Assembly (NCBI RefSeq): GCF_020102855.1
Contig: NZ_JADHZD010000011.1
Location: 83,851-147,850 of the forward strand
Source: Nocardioides lacusdianchii
GTDB taxonomy: Bacteria; Actinomycetota; Actinomycetes; Propionibacteriales; Nocardioidaceae
Reading direction: 5' to 3'
Length of the DNA stretch: 64,000 bases
Part shown: positions 8,307 through 16,064 of the stretch, piece by piece
How positions within the stretch are numbered: the first letter of the stretch is position 1
How the letters are laid out: each line of letters opens with the position of its first letter
Program-made: the position numbers and the translations under genes
Notes under the pieces: generated by a model
What the model saw: the letters and a program-made list of their open reading frames with translations, nothing else
Database searches by the model: none
What the model was told of the DNA's origin: nothing

Positions 8307-11083
8307 TCAGCGACCGATCCCGCGGGACGGCGGCACGGTGGATGGGACCGGCGGGGTTGTGCGCCGCGGCCCGTCGCGCAGTGCCGCAGCCTGCAGTGCG
8401 GTCGCGGGTGAGGGCGCCGGTGTGGTTGCGGGTGAGGGCGCGTTCGGTCCATACCGGTCGATGTCGTCCGCGGCCCTCTGGGCGGCCTGGGCGGGTCCGA
8501 GGTCCGCACGGTCACGGCTGAAGACCTCAACCCACTGGCTGCGGGCGTCATCGACCGTCTCGGCGACGAGGTGGGCGACGTTGTGGTGACGGCCCCGGGT
8601 CATAGCGACGTACGCCGACGCCGCGCCGGTGTTTCACCGAGGGCGATGTGTGCCGAGTCGACAGTCTCGCCCTGGGCCCCGTAGGCAGTGGTGGTGAATG
8701 CCAGCTCGACGTGCTCGCGGACGTACTCGGCGGGAAGCGCGCGCTGCCCGGCGCGACCGACCACCAACAGGCTGCCGTCCTCACCGACACCGGCGACGGT
8801 CCAGGTGTCACGGTTGGCGACCTCGAGGTCGCGGTCGTTGCGTCGGGTCGCGACTCGGTCGCCGAGGCCGATTTGCTCACCACGACGCGTGACAGGCTCG
8901 CCAGCACTGTCCCCAGCCCGCTCACCAGATGGCTCACCAAGTCGTGTGTCAGAGCCGTGACGGCGGTCGCGGATGGCTGCGTTGAGCGCACTCACCTGGT
9001 CGCGGGTGTCGGCGATGATCAGCTGCTCACCATCCCTGGCACCATCCTTGACACTGCCATCGACACCGTCGGCGCCGATGGCGGCGAGGGCTGCGGTGCG
9101 TTCGACGTCGGTTGCGTGAAGGACGATCTGCCCGCGCTTGAGGATGGCGTCGAAGACCTCACCGGGCCGCTCACCCGAACGCATGAGAAGTGAGAGGTCG
9201 GCGTACGCGGGATCGGTGAACCGGTGGACCGACTCGAGCTCATGACGGGCTGCGGGTGACACCCAGCGCGCGGCGAGGTCGAGGACACCGCCACGCCCAA
9301 CTGCCGGGAGCTGGTGGCGGTCACCGAGGAGCGCGACCCTGGCGTGGGCTCGGTCGGCGATGGCGAACAGCGCGCGGGCTGTGTCCTGGTCAAGCATGCC
9401 GGCCTCGTCGACGAGCAGGACGTCGCCGGGAAGCAGGCGTGCGCGGGCCTCAGGTGTGGCGTCGGTCTGCGACCAGTGGCCGTCCTCATCCCACCGGTAG
9501 CCGTGTTGGTGGATGAGCCAGGCTGCGGAGAAGGCGTCGGCGCCGACCTGCTGCTGGGCTGCTTGAGCGGCCTTGAGGGTGGGGGTGACGACCACGAGTC
9601 GACGGTCGGCGGCGTCGAGTACGTCGCGTGCCGCTGCGAGGGTCGTGGTTTTCCCGGTGCCGGCGGCGCCTTCGATCACGAGCAGACCGGCGCCGCCGGC
9701 CAGCGCCGCCACGATACGTCGCTGCGTGGGGTCGAGCCGCGCCAGATCAACGGGGCCGCGGACCCGGACCGCGTCGGTCACCGGCCGCGCGGCGCGTGCG
9801 GCGATGCTCTCGATCAGGTCGGCCTCGACCGCAAGGACCCGCTCGGAGGTCAGGCTGCGGGCGTGCTCAGGGACGTCGTCGCGGTCCAGCAATGGCACGC
9901 ACCGTGTCCGGGCACGCTCGGCGATGTCCTCGACCAGCTCGTGCCGCACCCCACGTTCCGCGACGACGCCGACGGCGGCGATCAGTCGTTCGACCTCACC
10001 GCGGATGTCGGGGGCGTTCCACGCCGACCGCTTAGACCCGAGCCGGGTCAGCACGAGATCGGCCGCGACGTCGCGGTTGAGTCGACCGATATGCAGACCC
10101 GGTTCCGTCGCGGGAATGGTGGGTGGGTTGAACCCGAGGTCGCGCAGCTCGTTGTTCCATGCGGCGACGAGGTCGGCGCCGCTGCGTGGCACGACCTTGT
10201 CGGGTCGCGCGTCGGCCCACGCACGTCGGTCCCACGTCTGGCGCAGCCGCGGCCCGGGCTCGGTGCCGGGATGCGATGCTCGCCAAGCAGCCTCGTACCG
10301 ATCGACGTTGCGGCCGATCTGCGCGGCGCGCTGGCTGAACCGTCCGACGTACGGCGCGAGCTGCTCGATCTCGCCGTCGTCATCCAGCGTGTACCCCCGC
10401 GCAGCCAGGGCTGCCCGGAACTCGGGGTCGCACATCACGGCCGCGTGCCCGATCCCGTTGAGCGCCTCGATGCTGTCCACCACCCCGACCGAGTGAAGGC
10501 CACGCCACGCCCCACGCGCGAAGACGCGTGCGCTGATCTGCACGTGCAGGTGACGGTGCGGGTCACCGGCACGCGACGTGTAGTGCTGCACCACCGCGGC
10601 CTCGAGCTTCTCCACCGGTACCTGCAACTGCCGACCACGCGGCCCGACGCGGGTGGTGGCGTGCTCGCCCACCCACCCGATCACCTCACCTGCGGCTCGG
10701 TCCATCGCCGCGTCGTACGCCGCCGCGATATCGGGGTTAAGTGCGGCGGCGACCGACCACGACTTCGGGCCGTTGACGACGACCTCGACGAACCGGAGTG
10801 CGTGCGAGTCGTCGCGCAGCCGCCCCTTCGGCGTTCCGGTCTCGATGTCGTAGCCCGCGACCCAGCGTTCATAGGCGTCCCCATCGAGCGTCCCCCCGTC
10901 CTGGACTGCGGTAACACCGCGTCCCCCCTCCCTCGGCGGAGTCGCGGCGATGTATCGCTCGGCCACCCCGGTGCCCTCGGCCAGGTAGTAGTCATCAACC
11001 CGGGAACGGTCGGCCTCGACGTAGGAGCGCGCAGCGGACGCCGAGCCGCGGTAGAACTTGATTCCACCGTGCACGCCCGTCAC
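8307..11083 (-). pseudogene. MobF-type relaxase/helicase (TraA/TrwC-like), frameshifted
   Basis: GTG 11083 opens an 827-residue frame. The N-terminal relaxase domain has Tyr21 and the three-His metal motif HRHLH at residues 176-180. A superfamily-1 helicase domain follows with Walker A GAAGTGKTT at 472-480 and later LLVDEAGMLD and LLGDRHQLPAVG. Near base 8630 the frame breaks after HIALGETP. The expected next helicase motif (AYVAMTRGRHHNVAHLVAE) continues in another frame, which runs to 8307. A one-base loss there explains both halves. This protein would nick oriT and lead transfer. It is either a real pseudogene or a sequencing error. Confidence 0.85.
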
Positions 11084-11169
11084 CGCCCATCAGCACTCGT
11101 CACCTAGCCTTGAAATGACGCCCGGCCCGCCCCAAGGGGCGGACCGAACTACGGACCTTCGTAGCATGC
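11084..11169. other. Non-coding region upstream of relaxase; oriT candidate
   Basis: Contains a perfect palindromic stem CCGCCCC-AA-GGGGCGG at 11127-11142 and a shorter dyad TACG/CGTA at 11150-11163. MobF origins usually lie just before the relaxase gene and contain inverted repeats near the nic site, so position and structure fit oriT. No known nic sequence was recognised. Confidence 0.3.
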
Positions 11170-11451
11170 GTGCCGCTCGGTTTTGAAGGCTTTCGAGGTG
11201 GGTGCGGCGGTGCGGAATCCGGGTCCGTCACTGAACGTCAATCGAGCCGTCGCGCTGCAGGAGGCGCCGACGACTTCGGGTGGTGTGGCTGGATCGGCGT
11301 GGCCGTCGTAGCGTCATCGATCTTGGCTTTCGTCGGCCAACTTGGCGCGACGATGCGGGCGCTCCTCCGGACCGTTTTGGGGCGTCCGGCTGTATCGGTG
11401 AGCAACCGACCTGAACCCAACCCGGCACCCGGTTCGCCGGCCGGAAGCTGA
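11170..11451 (+). CDS. Possible small membrane protein, unknown
   Basis: 93-codon frame from GTG 11170. The first third looks poorly coding. From about residue 38 it has one plausible membrane helix (WIGVAVVASSILAFVGQLGA) and a Pro-rich tail (PEPNPAPGSPAGS). No ribosome-binding site is convincing and I recognise no family. It fills the stretch between the relaxase promoter region and the first copy of the island repeat at 11484. It may not be a real gene. Confidence 0.3.
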   Translation: MPLGFEGFRGGCGGAESGSVTERQSSRRAAGGADDFGWCGWIGVAVVASSILAFVGQLGATMRALLRTVLGRPAVSVSNRPEPNPAPGSPAGS

Positions 11452-11483
11452 TGCGTCCGCCGCCCATCGACACGATTGTGTTA

Positions 11484-11508
11484 CCGGATCTGCCGATGAG
11501 CGGGTGCG
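11484..11508 (+). repeat. Island repeat, copy 1
   Basis: CCGGATC followed by TGCCGATGAGCGGGTGCG (11491-11508). The 18-nt part recurs exactly at 12350-12367. The upstream ATTGTGTT...CGGATC also resembles copy 6 (15324-15364). It lies about 60 bp before the VanZ-like gene. Confidence 0.6.
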
Positions 11509-11569
11509 GTGCATCGCCGTCCGTGGCGAGTCGCTGGGGTTGAGGCGTCCCCACCCTTAGGTTCGGACC

Positions 11570-12127
11570 ATGTTCGACGACGACGTCTGGCGGTACCTCC
11601 CGCTTGGTCCGCTGCCCACTCTCCTCGTGGCCGTTGTCGGGCTCGCTGCGGCTACCTACGTCACGGTGAACCGTTCCCGAACCGCTCGTACGGCGGCGGC
11701 GGTCATGCTCGTGTTCTCGGTGCTAGTTGTGCTCGTCGTGACAGCGCGAGGCACCCTGGCGAGCCCCGACGGGGAGTTCAGTTGGAGACTCGGCGAGTCG
11801 ATCCGAGGCGAACTCGGCAGCGTGAACCGGGCATTGGGCCTGGTCAACGTCTTCGGGAATGTCGCGTTGCTTGTTCCGGTCGGCTGGATGGCCGCCGTCC
11901 TGTCGGATCGCCGAGAAGTACTTGTCGGGGTAGCGAGCGCGCTGGCGCTGTCGGTGTTTGTGGAGGTGTGGCAGATGCTCTCGGGGTCGTTCGGCGATGT
12001 CGACGATCTAGTCCTGAACTCCCTTGGAGGACTAGTGGGGGCCACTCTCGCTGTCATGCTGAAGCCCGTGCGGCGAGGCCGTACGGCTGGCGCTCCCGTA
12101 GTGGCGCAGAGCGAGTCCGCAGGCTAA
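11570..12127 (+). CDS. VanZ-like membrane protein
   Basis: 185 aa with four predicted membrane spans (about 12-32, 42-60, 88-112, 122-165). The family motif region is present: NVFGNVALLVPVG in span 3, then SVFVEVWQ and the DVDDLVLNSLGGLVG segment that marks VanZ/teicoplanin-resistance-like proteins. The role of most family members is unknown; VanZ itself gives low-level teicoplanin resistance. ATG 11570 has no Shine-Dalgarno but a TAGGTT box at 11558-11563, 6 nt away, so it carries its own leaderless promoter. It is the only gene between repeat copies 1 and 2. Confidence 0.8.
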   Translation: MFDDDVWRYLPLGPLPTLLVAVVGLAAATYVTVNRSRTARTAAAVMLVFSVLVVLVVTARGTLASPDGEFSWRLGESIRGELGSVNRALGLVNVFGNVALLVPVGWMAAVLSDRREVLVGVASALALSVFVEVWQMLSGSFGDVDDLVLNSLGGLVGATLAVMLKPVRRGRTAGAPVVAQSESAG

Positions 12128-12171
12128 GGAGCAGCCCTACCCAGCCGACATCGGTGCTTCGGAAGAACATT

Positions 12172-12248
12172 CGGATCTGCCGCGTTGAGGGCGGCTACGC
12201 TCGCCCGGATCTGCCGCGTTGAGGGCGGCTACGCCCGCCCGGATCTGG
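12172..12248 (+). repeat. Island repeat, copy 2 (34-bp tandem, 2.3 units)
   Basis: Two 34-bp units at 12172-12205 and 12206-12239, each starting CGGATCTGCCGCG and ending CTACGCTCGCC (one T-to-C change in unit 2), then a partial third unit to 12248. Each unit holds a 5-bp stem GCCGC/GCGGC. The same unit recurs at 14307-14340. Confidence 0.8.
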
Positions 12249-12260
12249 CACCCCTCTGTG

Positions 12261-12558
12261 TCAACGGGTGCTTGGAGTGAGGGTCTTCCGGCTGGCTGAT
12301 GGTCGGCGTAGCGTCGGCTTCGCGGGTCCGGGAAGTGGCTGATCCAAAGTGCCGATGAGCGGGTGCGAGTCGGCCGTGCTGGATTGGAGAGTCGCCCCGC
12401 AGTGCCCTCCCGGATCCGCTCCATCCTGCTGTTGAGCGAACTGGGCGTCGGCGACGAGCTGGCGGTAGACGACGTCGGACAGGCGTCGCTTCAGGCACCG
12501 CAGTGCGACGCGAACCGGTTGCGGTCGGCGAACCGTGCCACGTCACCGACGTAGCCGC
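12261..12558 (-). pseudogene. IS110-family transposase C-terminal remnant
   Basis: Read on the minus strand, 12558-12490 encodes GYVGDVARFADRNRFASHCGA, the segment near the catalytic Ser region of IS110-type transposases. A stop follows, then in another frame LKRRLSDVVYRQLVADAQ and a Gly/Pro/Ser tail ending near 12261. In intact members these two parts are separated by about 60 residues, so this is an internally deleted, dead fragment. It fills most of the 546-bp gap between the VanZ-like and PhyH genes. The second 18-nt copy of the island repeat (12350-12367) falls inside it. Confidence 0.65.
12350..12367 (+). repeat. Island repeat, short copy inside IS110 remnant
   Basis: TGCCGATGAGCGGGTGCG, identical to 11491-11508; flanks differ. 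It lies within the C-terminal transposase remnant, so it may be element-derived rather than a true cassette boundary. Confidence 0.5.
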
Positions 12559-12672
12559 GTTCAGTGTTCGCGGCCGTGGCGCCGAAATTCGCGGAGAGTT
12601 CCCAGCTTCCGGCTGGCTGCAAGGCGTAGGAAATCGAGTGCGCCGGCCATAACAGCCGCGTAGAACTGGTGT

Positions 12673-13596
12673 ATGGACATGAGTAGAGCAGTGCAGTCTT
12701 GGGTCGACGACGGCTTCGTCATCCTGCCGAGCTATCTCCCAGATGACGTCCTGGCGCCAGCCGTCGACGACCTGGAGCTCATGTTCCCCAATGCCGACGA
12801 CTTCCACGACGGCATCGACCCCGCACGCAACGCCCGCTTCATCGGCGACGAGTTCAACGGCATCGACAGCTTCCCGTTCACCAGCCTTGCGCTGTGCCGT
12901 GTCCCCGTCTCTGCTGCCCTCGTCTCCCTCGCCGAAGCGCTGTTGGGCACGCAAGACATCCGTTTGTACTCCGCGGAAGCGTGGGGCAAGTACGAAGGAG
13001 CAGCCGACTACGACCAGGACCTCCATCGTGACTTCCTCAACCACACCATCCTTGCGCCCTCCAGTGCACCTCAATTCCGACAGCTCGAGCTCTTCGTCTT
13101 CCTGTCGGAGGTCACCCCCGAGCTAGGTGCACCACGGATGGTTCGACGGTCCAGCATCACCGACGAACTACCCGCGAAACCGAACTTCTTCCCCGCACAT
13201 GCCGTCAGTGAGGACGACGAAGGCTTCGTCGATGCGGCCGGCCGGCCCGACTTGTACGAGATCGAGACACCGGCGGCCGGCCCAGCAGGAACCGTCGTGG
13301 CCTTCCAGCCGCAAACGGTGCACAGAGGTGCCGCCATCACCCAGCCACGCGGGTCCCGGTTCACGATGCACCTCAACTACCGGCCGGCAGAAGCAGAGTG
13401 GGCCCACCGACATGCCTGGGCCGACCGCAGCCACAACCCGCACTGGTACACATTCGTCGAGCAAGCCAACCCCCGGCAGCTCGAGCTGTTCGGCTTCCCC
13501 CCGCCCGGACACTCCTACTGGACCGTCGAGACCCTGACCGGCGTCAGCCAGCGCTACCCCGGCCTCGACATGAACCCGTGGCGGTCGAGCCTCTAG
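12673..13596 (+). CDS. Phytanoyl-CoA dioxygenase (PhyH) family protein
   Basis: 307 aa, the normal size for a bacterial Fe(II)/2-oxoglutarate oxygenase of this family. The metal site is visible: H-x-D in LHRDFLNHT at about residues 120-128 and the distal His in TVHRGAAIT near 217, with an Arg a few residues later (RGSRFTMHLNYRP) suited to 2-oxoglutarate. N-terminal WVDDGFVILPSYL is typical of the family. It should hydroxylate a small organic substrate; none can be named. Start ATG 12673 could also be ATG 12679. It sits alone between repeat copies, with its own upstream region containing the IS110 remnant. Confidence 0.85.
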   Translation: MDMSRAVQSWVDDGFVILPSYLPDDVLAPAVDDLELMFPNADDFHDGIDPARNARFIGDEFNGIDSFPFTSLALCRVPVSAALVSLAEALLGTQDIRLYSAEAWGKYEGAADYDQDLHRDFLNHTILAPSSAPQFRQLELFVFLSEVTPELGAPRMVRRSSITDELPAKPNFFPAHAVSEDDEGFVDAAGRPDLYEIETPAAGPAGTVVAFQPQTVHRGAAITQPRGSRFTMHLNYRPAEAEWAHRHAWADRSHNPHWYTFVEQANPRQLELFGFPPPGHSYWTVETLTGVSQRYPGLDMNPWRSSL

Positions 13597-13636
13597 CCGG
13601 CACACGCTCCGAGGTCGATGCTTCGCGAACGTCGCA

Positions 13637-13676
13637 GTCTGCCGCTGATGGTGCGCGCATCTGCCGATGAGCGCGT
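13637..13676 (+). repeat. Island repeat, copy 3
   Basis: AGTCTGCCGC (13637-13646) then TCTGCCGATGAGCGCG (13660-13675). CGCGC before and GCGCG after ATCTGCCGATGA can form a hairpin. It lies 40 bp after the PhyH gene. Confidence 0.6.
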
Positions 13677-13815
13677 ACTCGTTCGCTAGCGTCAGTCTGT
13701 CGGCGGCTGCGCGACCTACGGGAGTCACGCGAGCGACGACCATTACGTTCGTCAGTGCTCTGGAACCATGAGAGGCCGTCGTTCGTCTTAGTTTCTACTG
13801 CCAGAGTGAGGTGTC

Positions 13816-14247
13816 GTGTCTCTTCGAATCGCATCGTGTGCAGTTCTCGTATTGGCGGCAACAGCAGGCTGCACCAACCAGCGCGAATCGGTGCGCGTCG
13901 ATGGCTCCCCGGAGGGCGGGACGACGGCGAGCCCCACTGCTGGTGCGCTCCCGTCTGAGTGCACGCCGTTAGTCCGGTTCAAGGGAGTCGTTTATCAAGG
14001 ACTGGGCTACACCAATCAGGTTGGCGAGAAGATCGGGTGGGCTCGGGAGGCCGAGTGCCTCGACGTGACTGGGGAAGGTCCTCTCTTCACCCAAGGGTCA
14101 CCTGAGGTCCGCGTGAGTGTCGTGCGCGGCTATCCCCCCACCGCCGTCCTCGCGGCCTCCGTCAGTAACACCCTGTACAGCGTGTATGTCGCCGACACCG
14201 TGCCCCCAGCGGAACGCGAAGCCATCGTTCGCGATCTCGCTGAGTGA
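13816..14247 (+). CDS. Small predicted lipoprotein, unknown function
   Basis: 143 aa; GTG 13816 preceded by GTGAGG. The signal peptide runs through LVLAATAGC, so the mature N-terminus would be the Cys at residue 19. A Ser/Thr/Gly linker and a short globular domain follow, with Cys residues at CTPLVRFKGVVYQG and REAECLDV that may pair outside the cell. It resembles small actinobacterial secreted proteins of the DUF6281 kind, but I am not certain of the family. It is a single gene between repeat copies 3 and 4. Confidence 0.7.
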   Translation: MSLRIASCAVLVLAATAGCTNQRESVRVDGSPEGGTTASPTAGALPSECTPLVRFKGVVYQGLGYTNQVGEKIGWAREAECLDVTGEGPLFTQGSPEVRVSVVRGYPPTAVLAASVSNTLYSVYVADTVPPAEREAIVRDLAE

Positions 14248-14306
14248 CCTGTCGAGCCAGAAGGTGTGGTCCCAACCCCGATCAAAGCAGCCCTCACCCA
14301 TACGAC

Positions 14307-14383
14307 CGGATCTGCCGCGTTGAGGGCGGCTACGCTCGCCCGGATCTGCCGCGACCCGTGCGACCGCTCATGCCGATGAGCGG
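14307..14383 (+). repeat. Island repeat, copy 4 (34-bp unit plus hairpin)
   Basis: One full 34-bp unit (14307-14340) identical to the first unit of copy 2, then CGGATCTGCCGCGACCCGTGC and a perfect 8-bp hairpin CCGCTCAT-GCCG-ATGAGCGG at 14364-14383. This is the most complete copy and shows how the two halves of the repeat are joined. Confidence 0.8.
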
Positions 14384-14405
14384 ACGCCGCAGTTAGGGTC
14401 GAGGC

Positions 14406-14672
14406 ATGGCGAGCGTCTCCATTGTGAACAACGGGAAGGCGTTGCTTTGCGTGCTTGCCGAGCCGCTGGGTGAGGACTTCTGGATTGAGCCCGATCAGAC
14501 GTTGACCTTCTCGACCCCCGACGAGAGGCCGATGGTTTCCTGGTATGAGGGCGGTACGTCCGTCTGGGTCAACGACGGCGACCCATACGACGTAGCCGTC
14601 ACGACCGGAGCGGGCGAGGCCGTCACGTGTGGTTTCCAGCGGCCACCGGGTGCGTTCGAACCGGCCACCTGA
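14406..14672 (+). CDS. Small protein of unknown function
   Basis: 88 aa. Start ATG 14406 has TAGGGT at 14394-14399, exactly 6 nt upstream, implying a leaderless transcript starting just past repeat copy 4. It is acidic, rich in Trp (FWIEPDQ, MVSWYEGG, SVWVNDGD) and beta-strand-prone, with no signal peptide or membrane span. I recognise no family. It ends 22 bp before repeat copy 5, so the whole unit is one small gene between two repeats. Confidence 0.6.
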   Translation: MASVSIVNNGKALLCVLAEPLGEDFWIEPDQTLTFSTPDERPMVSWYEGGTSVWVNDGDPYDVAVTTGAGEAVTCGFQRPPGAFEPAT

Positions 14673-14693
14673 CAACCGCCCGAAACGACCGCA

Positions 14694-14731
14694 CATGCCG
14701 CGACCCGTGCTTCTGCACATGCAGATGAGGG
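14694..14731 (+). repeat. Island repeat, copy 5
   Basis: CATGCCGCGACCCGTGC (14694-14710), shared with copy 4, then ATGCAGATGAGG (14719-14730), a variant of the TGCCGATGAGCGG half. TCTGC/GCAGA forms a small hairpin between them. Confidence 0.6.
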
Positions 14732-14753
14732 AGCCTCGCCCCAATGCTGGGCG

Positions 14754-15263
14754 TCAGTCGTCGTTGGTGGCGACGACCAGCATGGGCTCGTGGTCACCCC
14801 GACCACCCACGCAACGTCGCCACTCAGTCGGCGCACTCATGCCTACCGCCTTCCAGACGTCTTGCACCCAGCCCGACAGTGCGACTGAATCGCCTACATC
14901 GAAGGAGTCGTAGTCCCCGGTCAGACGGATGCGCGGCGACTCTGCTGACAAGCGGGAACCGTATGGCGCGAAGAGCAGCAAGGTCCGACCGTCCTCCAGA
15001 GTGACTGTGACGCAGCCTTCGGGACTCACACCGGCGGTCACGTTGTAGCGGGCGTCGTCGAATTTCTCGAACGATGGTGCGTCACCTGGAGCCAGGAGGG
15101 CCTGGGGTTGGTCCAACGCACTGTTCGCGGGCGTCGCCGCCTGTTGCCTGTTGTCGGACGCATTCCGGGCGGGTTCGGCCGTGCTGGAGCAGCCAGACAT
15201 GGCAGCCAGCAGCACACCTGCGACAGCCGCCGCGTGTATCTCTGCCCCGCAGGTGACCCTCAC
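14754..15263 (-). CDS. Predicted lipoprotein, unknown function
   Basis: About 169 aa from GTG 15263; the start is tentative because the frame is open further upstream into repeat copy 6. It was chosen so that the basic n-region, hydrophobic core (AAAVAGVLLAAMSGC) and lipobox Cys make a normal lipoprotein signal. The mature part has a low-complexity Ala/Asn/Gln linker, then a beta-rich domain with FDVGDSVALSGWVQDVW and WRRCVGGRGDHEPMLVV. No family recognised. It is transcribed against its neighbours, showing that modules in the island occur in both orientations. Confidence 0.6.
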   Translation of the reverse strand: MRVTCGAEIHAAAVAGVLLAAMSGCSSTAEPARNASDNRQQAATPANSALDQPQALLAPGDAPSFEKFDDARYNVTAGVSPEGCVTVTLEDGRTLLLFAPYGSRLSAESPRIRLTGDYDSFDVGDSVALSGWVQDVWKAVGMSAPTEWRRCVGGRGDHEPMLVVATNDD

Positions 15264-15323
15264 GCACCTGAGTATGGCTTCGACGTGGGCATGTGGGCCT
15301 TTGCGTGACCGAACCGCAACGTC

Positions 15324-15364
15324 TGGATCTGCCGCGTTGTGTTCGCGGATCCGCCGATGAGCGG
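15324..15364 (+). repeat. Island repeat, copy 6
   Basis: TGGATCTGCCGCG, TTGTGTT, CGCGGATCC, then GCCGATGAGCGG. GGATCTGCCGCG can pair with CGCGGATCC, leaving a three-base bulge. It is a compact form in which both conserved halves are adjacent. Confidence 0.65.
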
Positions 15365-15462
15365 CCGTCGAACTCAGGGGTATCCCCGATACCGTCGCGC
15401 CGCTTGCGCACCTACGTTGAGGGTTATCTGGTGCCACTGGCGCCCCGATCGGAAGGTGCGAG

Positions 15463-15963
15463 ATGAGCGTCTCACCCGAGCCCGGCGATGTCGTTCGTTC
15501 TATCGTCACGGCTGACTACCGCCCGGTTGAGAACTCCGTCGAGATAGTCCGAGAAAGGCGGACCGGCGACCACTACGTGGGGGCCGTGGCATTCGAGGAC
15601 GACAGCGGCGTACAGCGCCGTGGGCTCTACGGTCTGCAACTTCACCACTACGGGGTGTGGCGACCCAACGGCCACTGCATGGGCAGCGCGCGTCCCACCA
15701 ACGAGCGAGATGTCTGGATGACCTGGGGAGGCTGGGGCGGGGACACTCACGAGATGTCCGTCGTGGGCGGATGGGTCGCTGACCCGTCCGTGAGCGTGGC
15801 ACGAGCGATTGACGATGCGACGGGTCGCATCCTCGACGACGACGTAGAGAACGGTGTGGCGCTGTTCGTCTTCGACGGCTACTTCGGCCGCTACGCGCGG
15901 ATGGAGTTGCTGGACCCAGACGGGGAGCCGACGAGGACCGGCCCCCTAAACCGTCGCCCCTGA
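15463..15963 (+). CDS. Hypothetical protein
   Basis: 166 aa; ATG 15463 with GGAAGG 7 nt upstream. Soluble and acidic, no signal peptide or membrane span. A central Trp/Gly-rich part (YGVWRPNGHCMG, DVWMTWGGWGG) and a C-terminal strand region (GVALFVFDGYFGRYARMELLD) suggest a beta-sandwich. I do not recognise the family. It ends about 20 bp before repeat copy 7. Confidence 0.65.
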   Translation: MSVSPEPGDVVRSIVTADYRPVENSVEIVRERRTGDHYVGAVAFEDDSGVQRRGLYGLQLHHYGVWRPNGHCMGSARPTNERDVWMTWGGWGGDTHEMSVVGGWVADPSVSVARAIDDATGRILDDDVENGVALFVFDGYFGRYARMELLDPDGEPTRTGPLNRRP

Positions 15964-15983
15964 CAAGCCCTGTCTCCATCCTC

Positions 15984-16031
15984 AGACTTGCCGCGAGCAG
16001 CGCATCCGCACGTGCCGAGATCCGTACTCGG
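15984..16031 (+). repeat. Island repeat, copy 7 (degenerate)
   Basis: ACTTGCCGCGAGCAGCGCATCC followed by GTGCCGAGATCCG and a CCGAG/CTCGG hairpin. It matches the first half well and the second half only partly. Confidence 0.45.
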
Positions 16032-16064
16032 TTCGAACTCTGCTTCCCGGGCCATCGGCCAGTG

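Noticed and set aside
12172..12248. Tandem 34-bp repeat as a CRISPR array
   Set aside because: Units are directly adjacent with no spacers, only 2.3 copies, and no cas genes are nearby.
12229..13074. Long minus-strand open frame opposite the PhyH gene
   Set aside because: It is low-complexity Arg/Pro-rich, runs antisense to PhyH and through the repeats and IS remnant, and has no family features.
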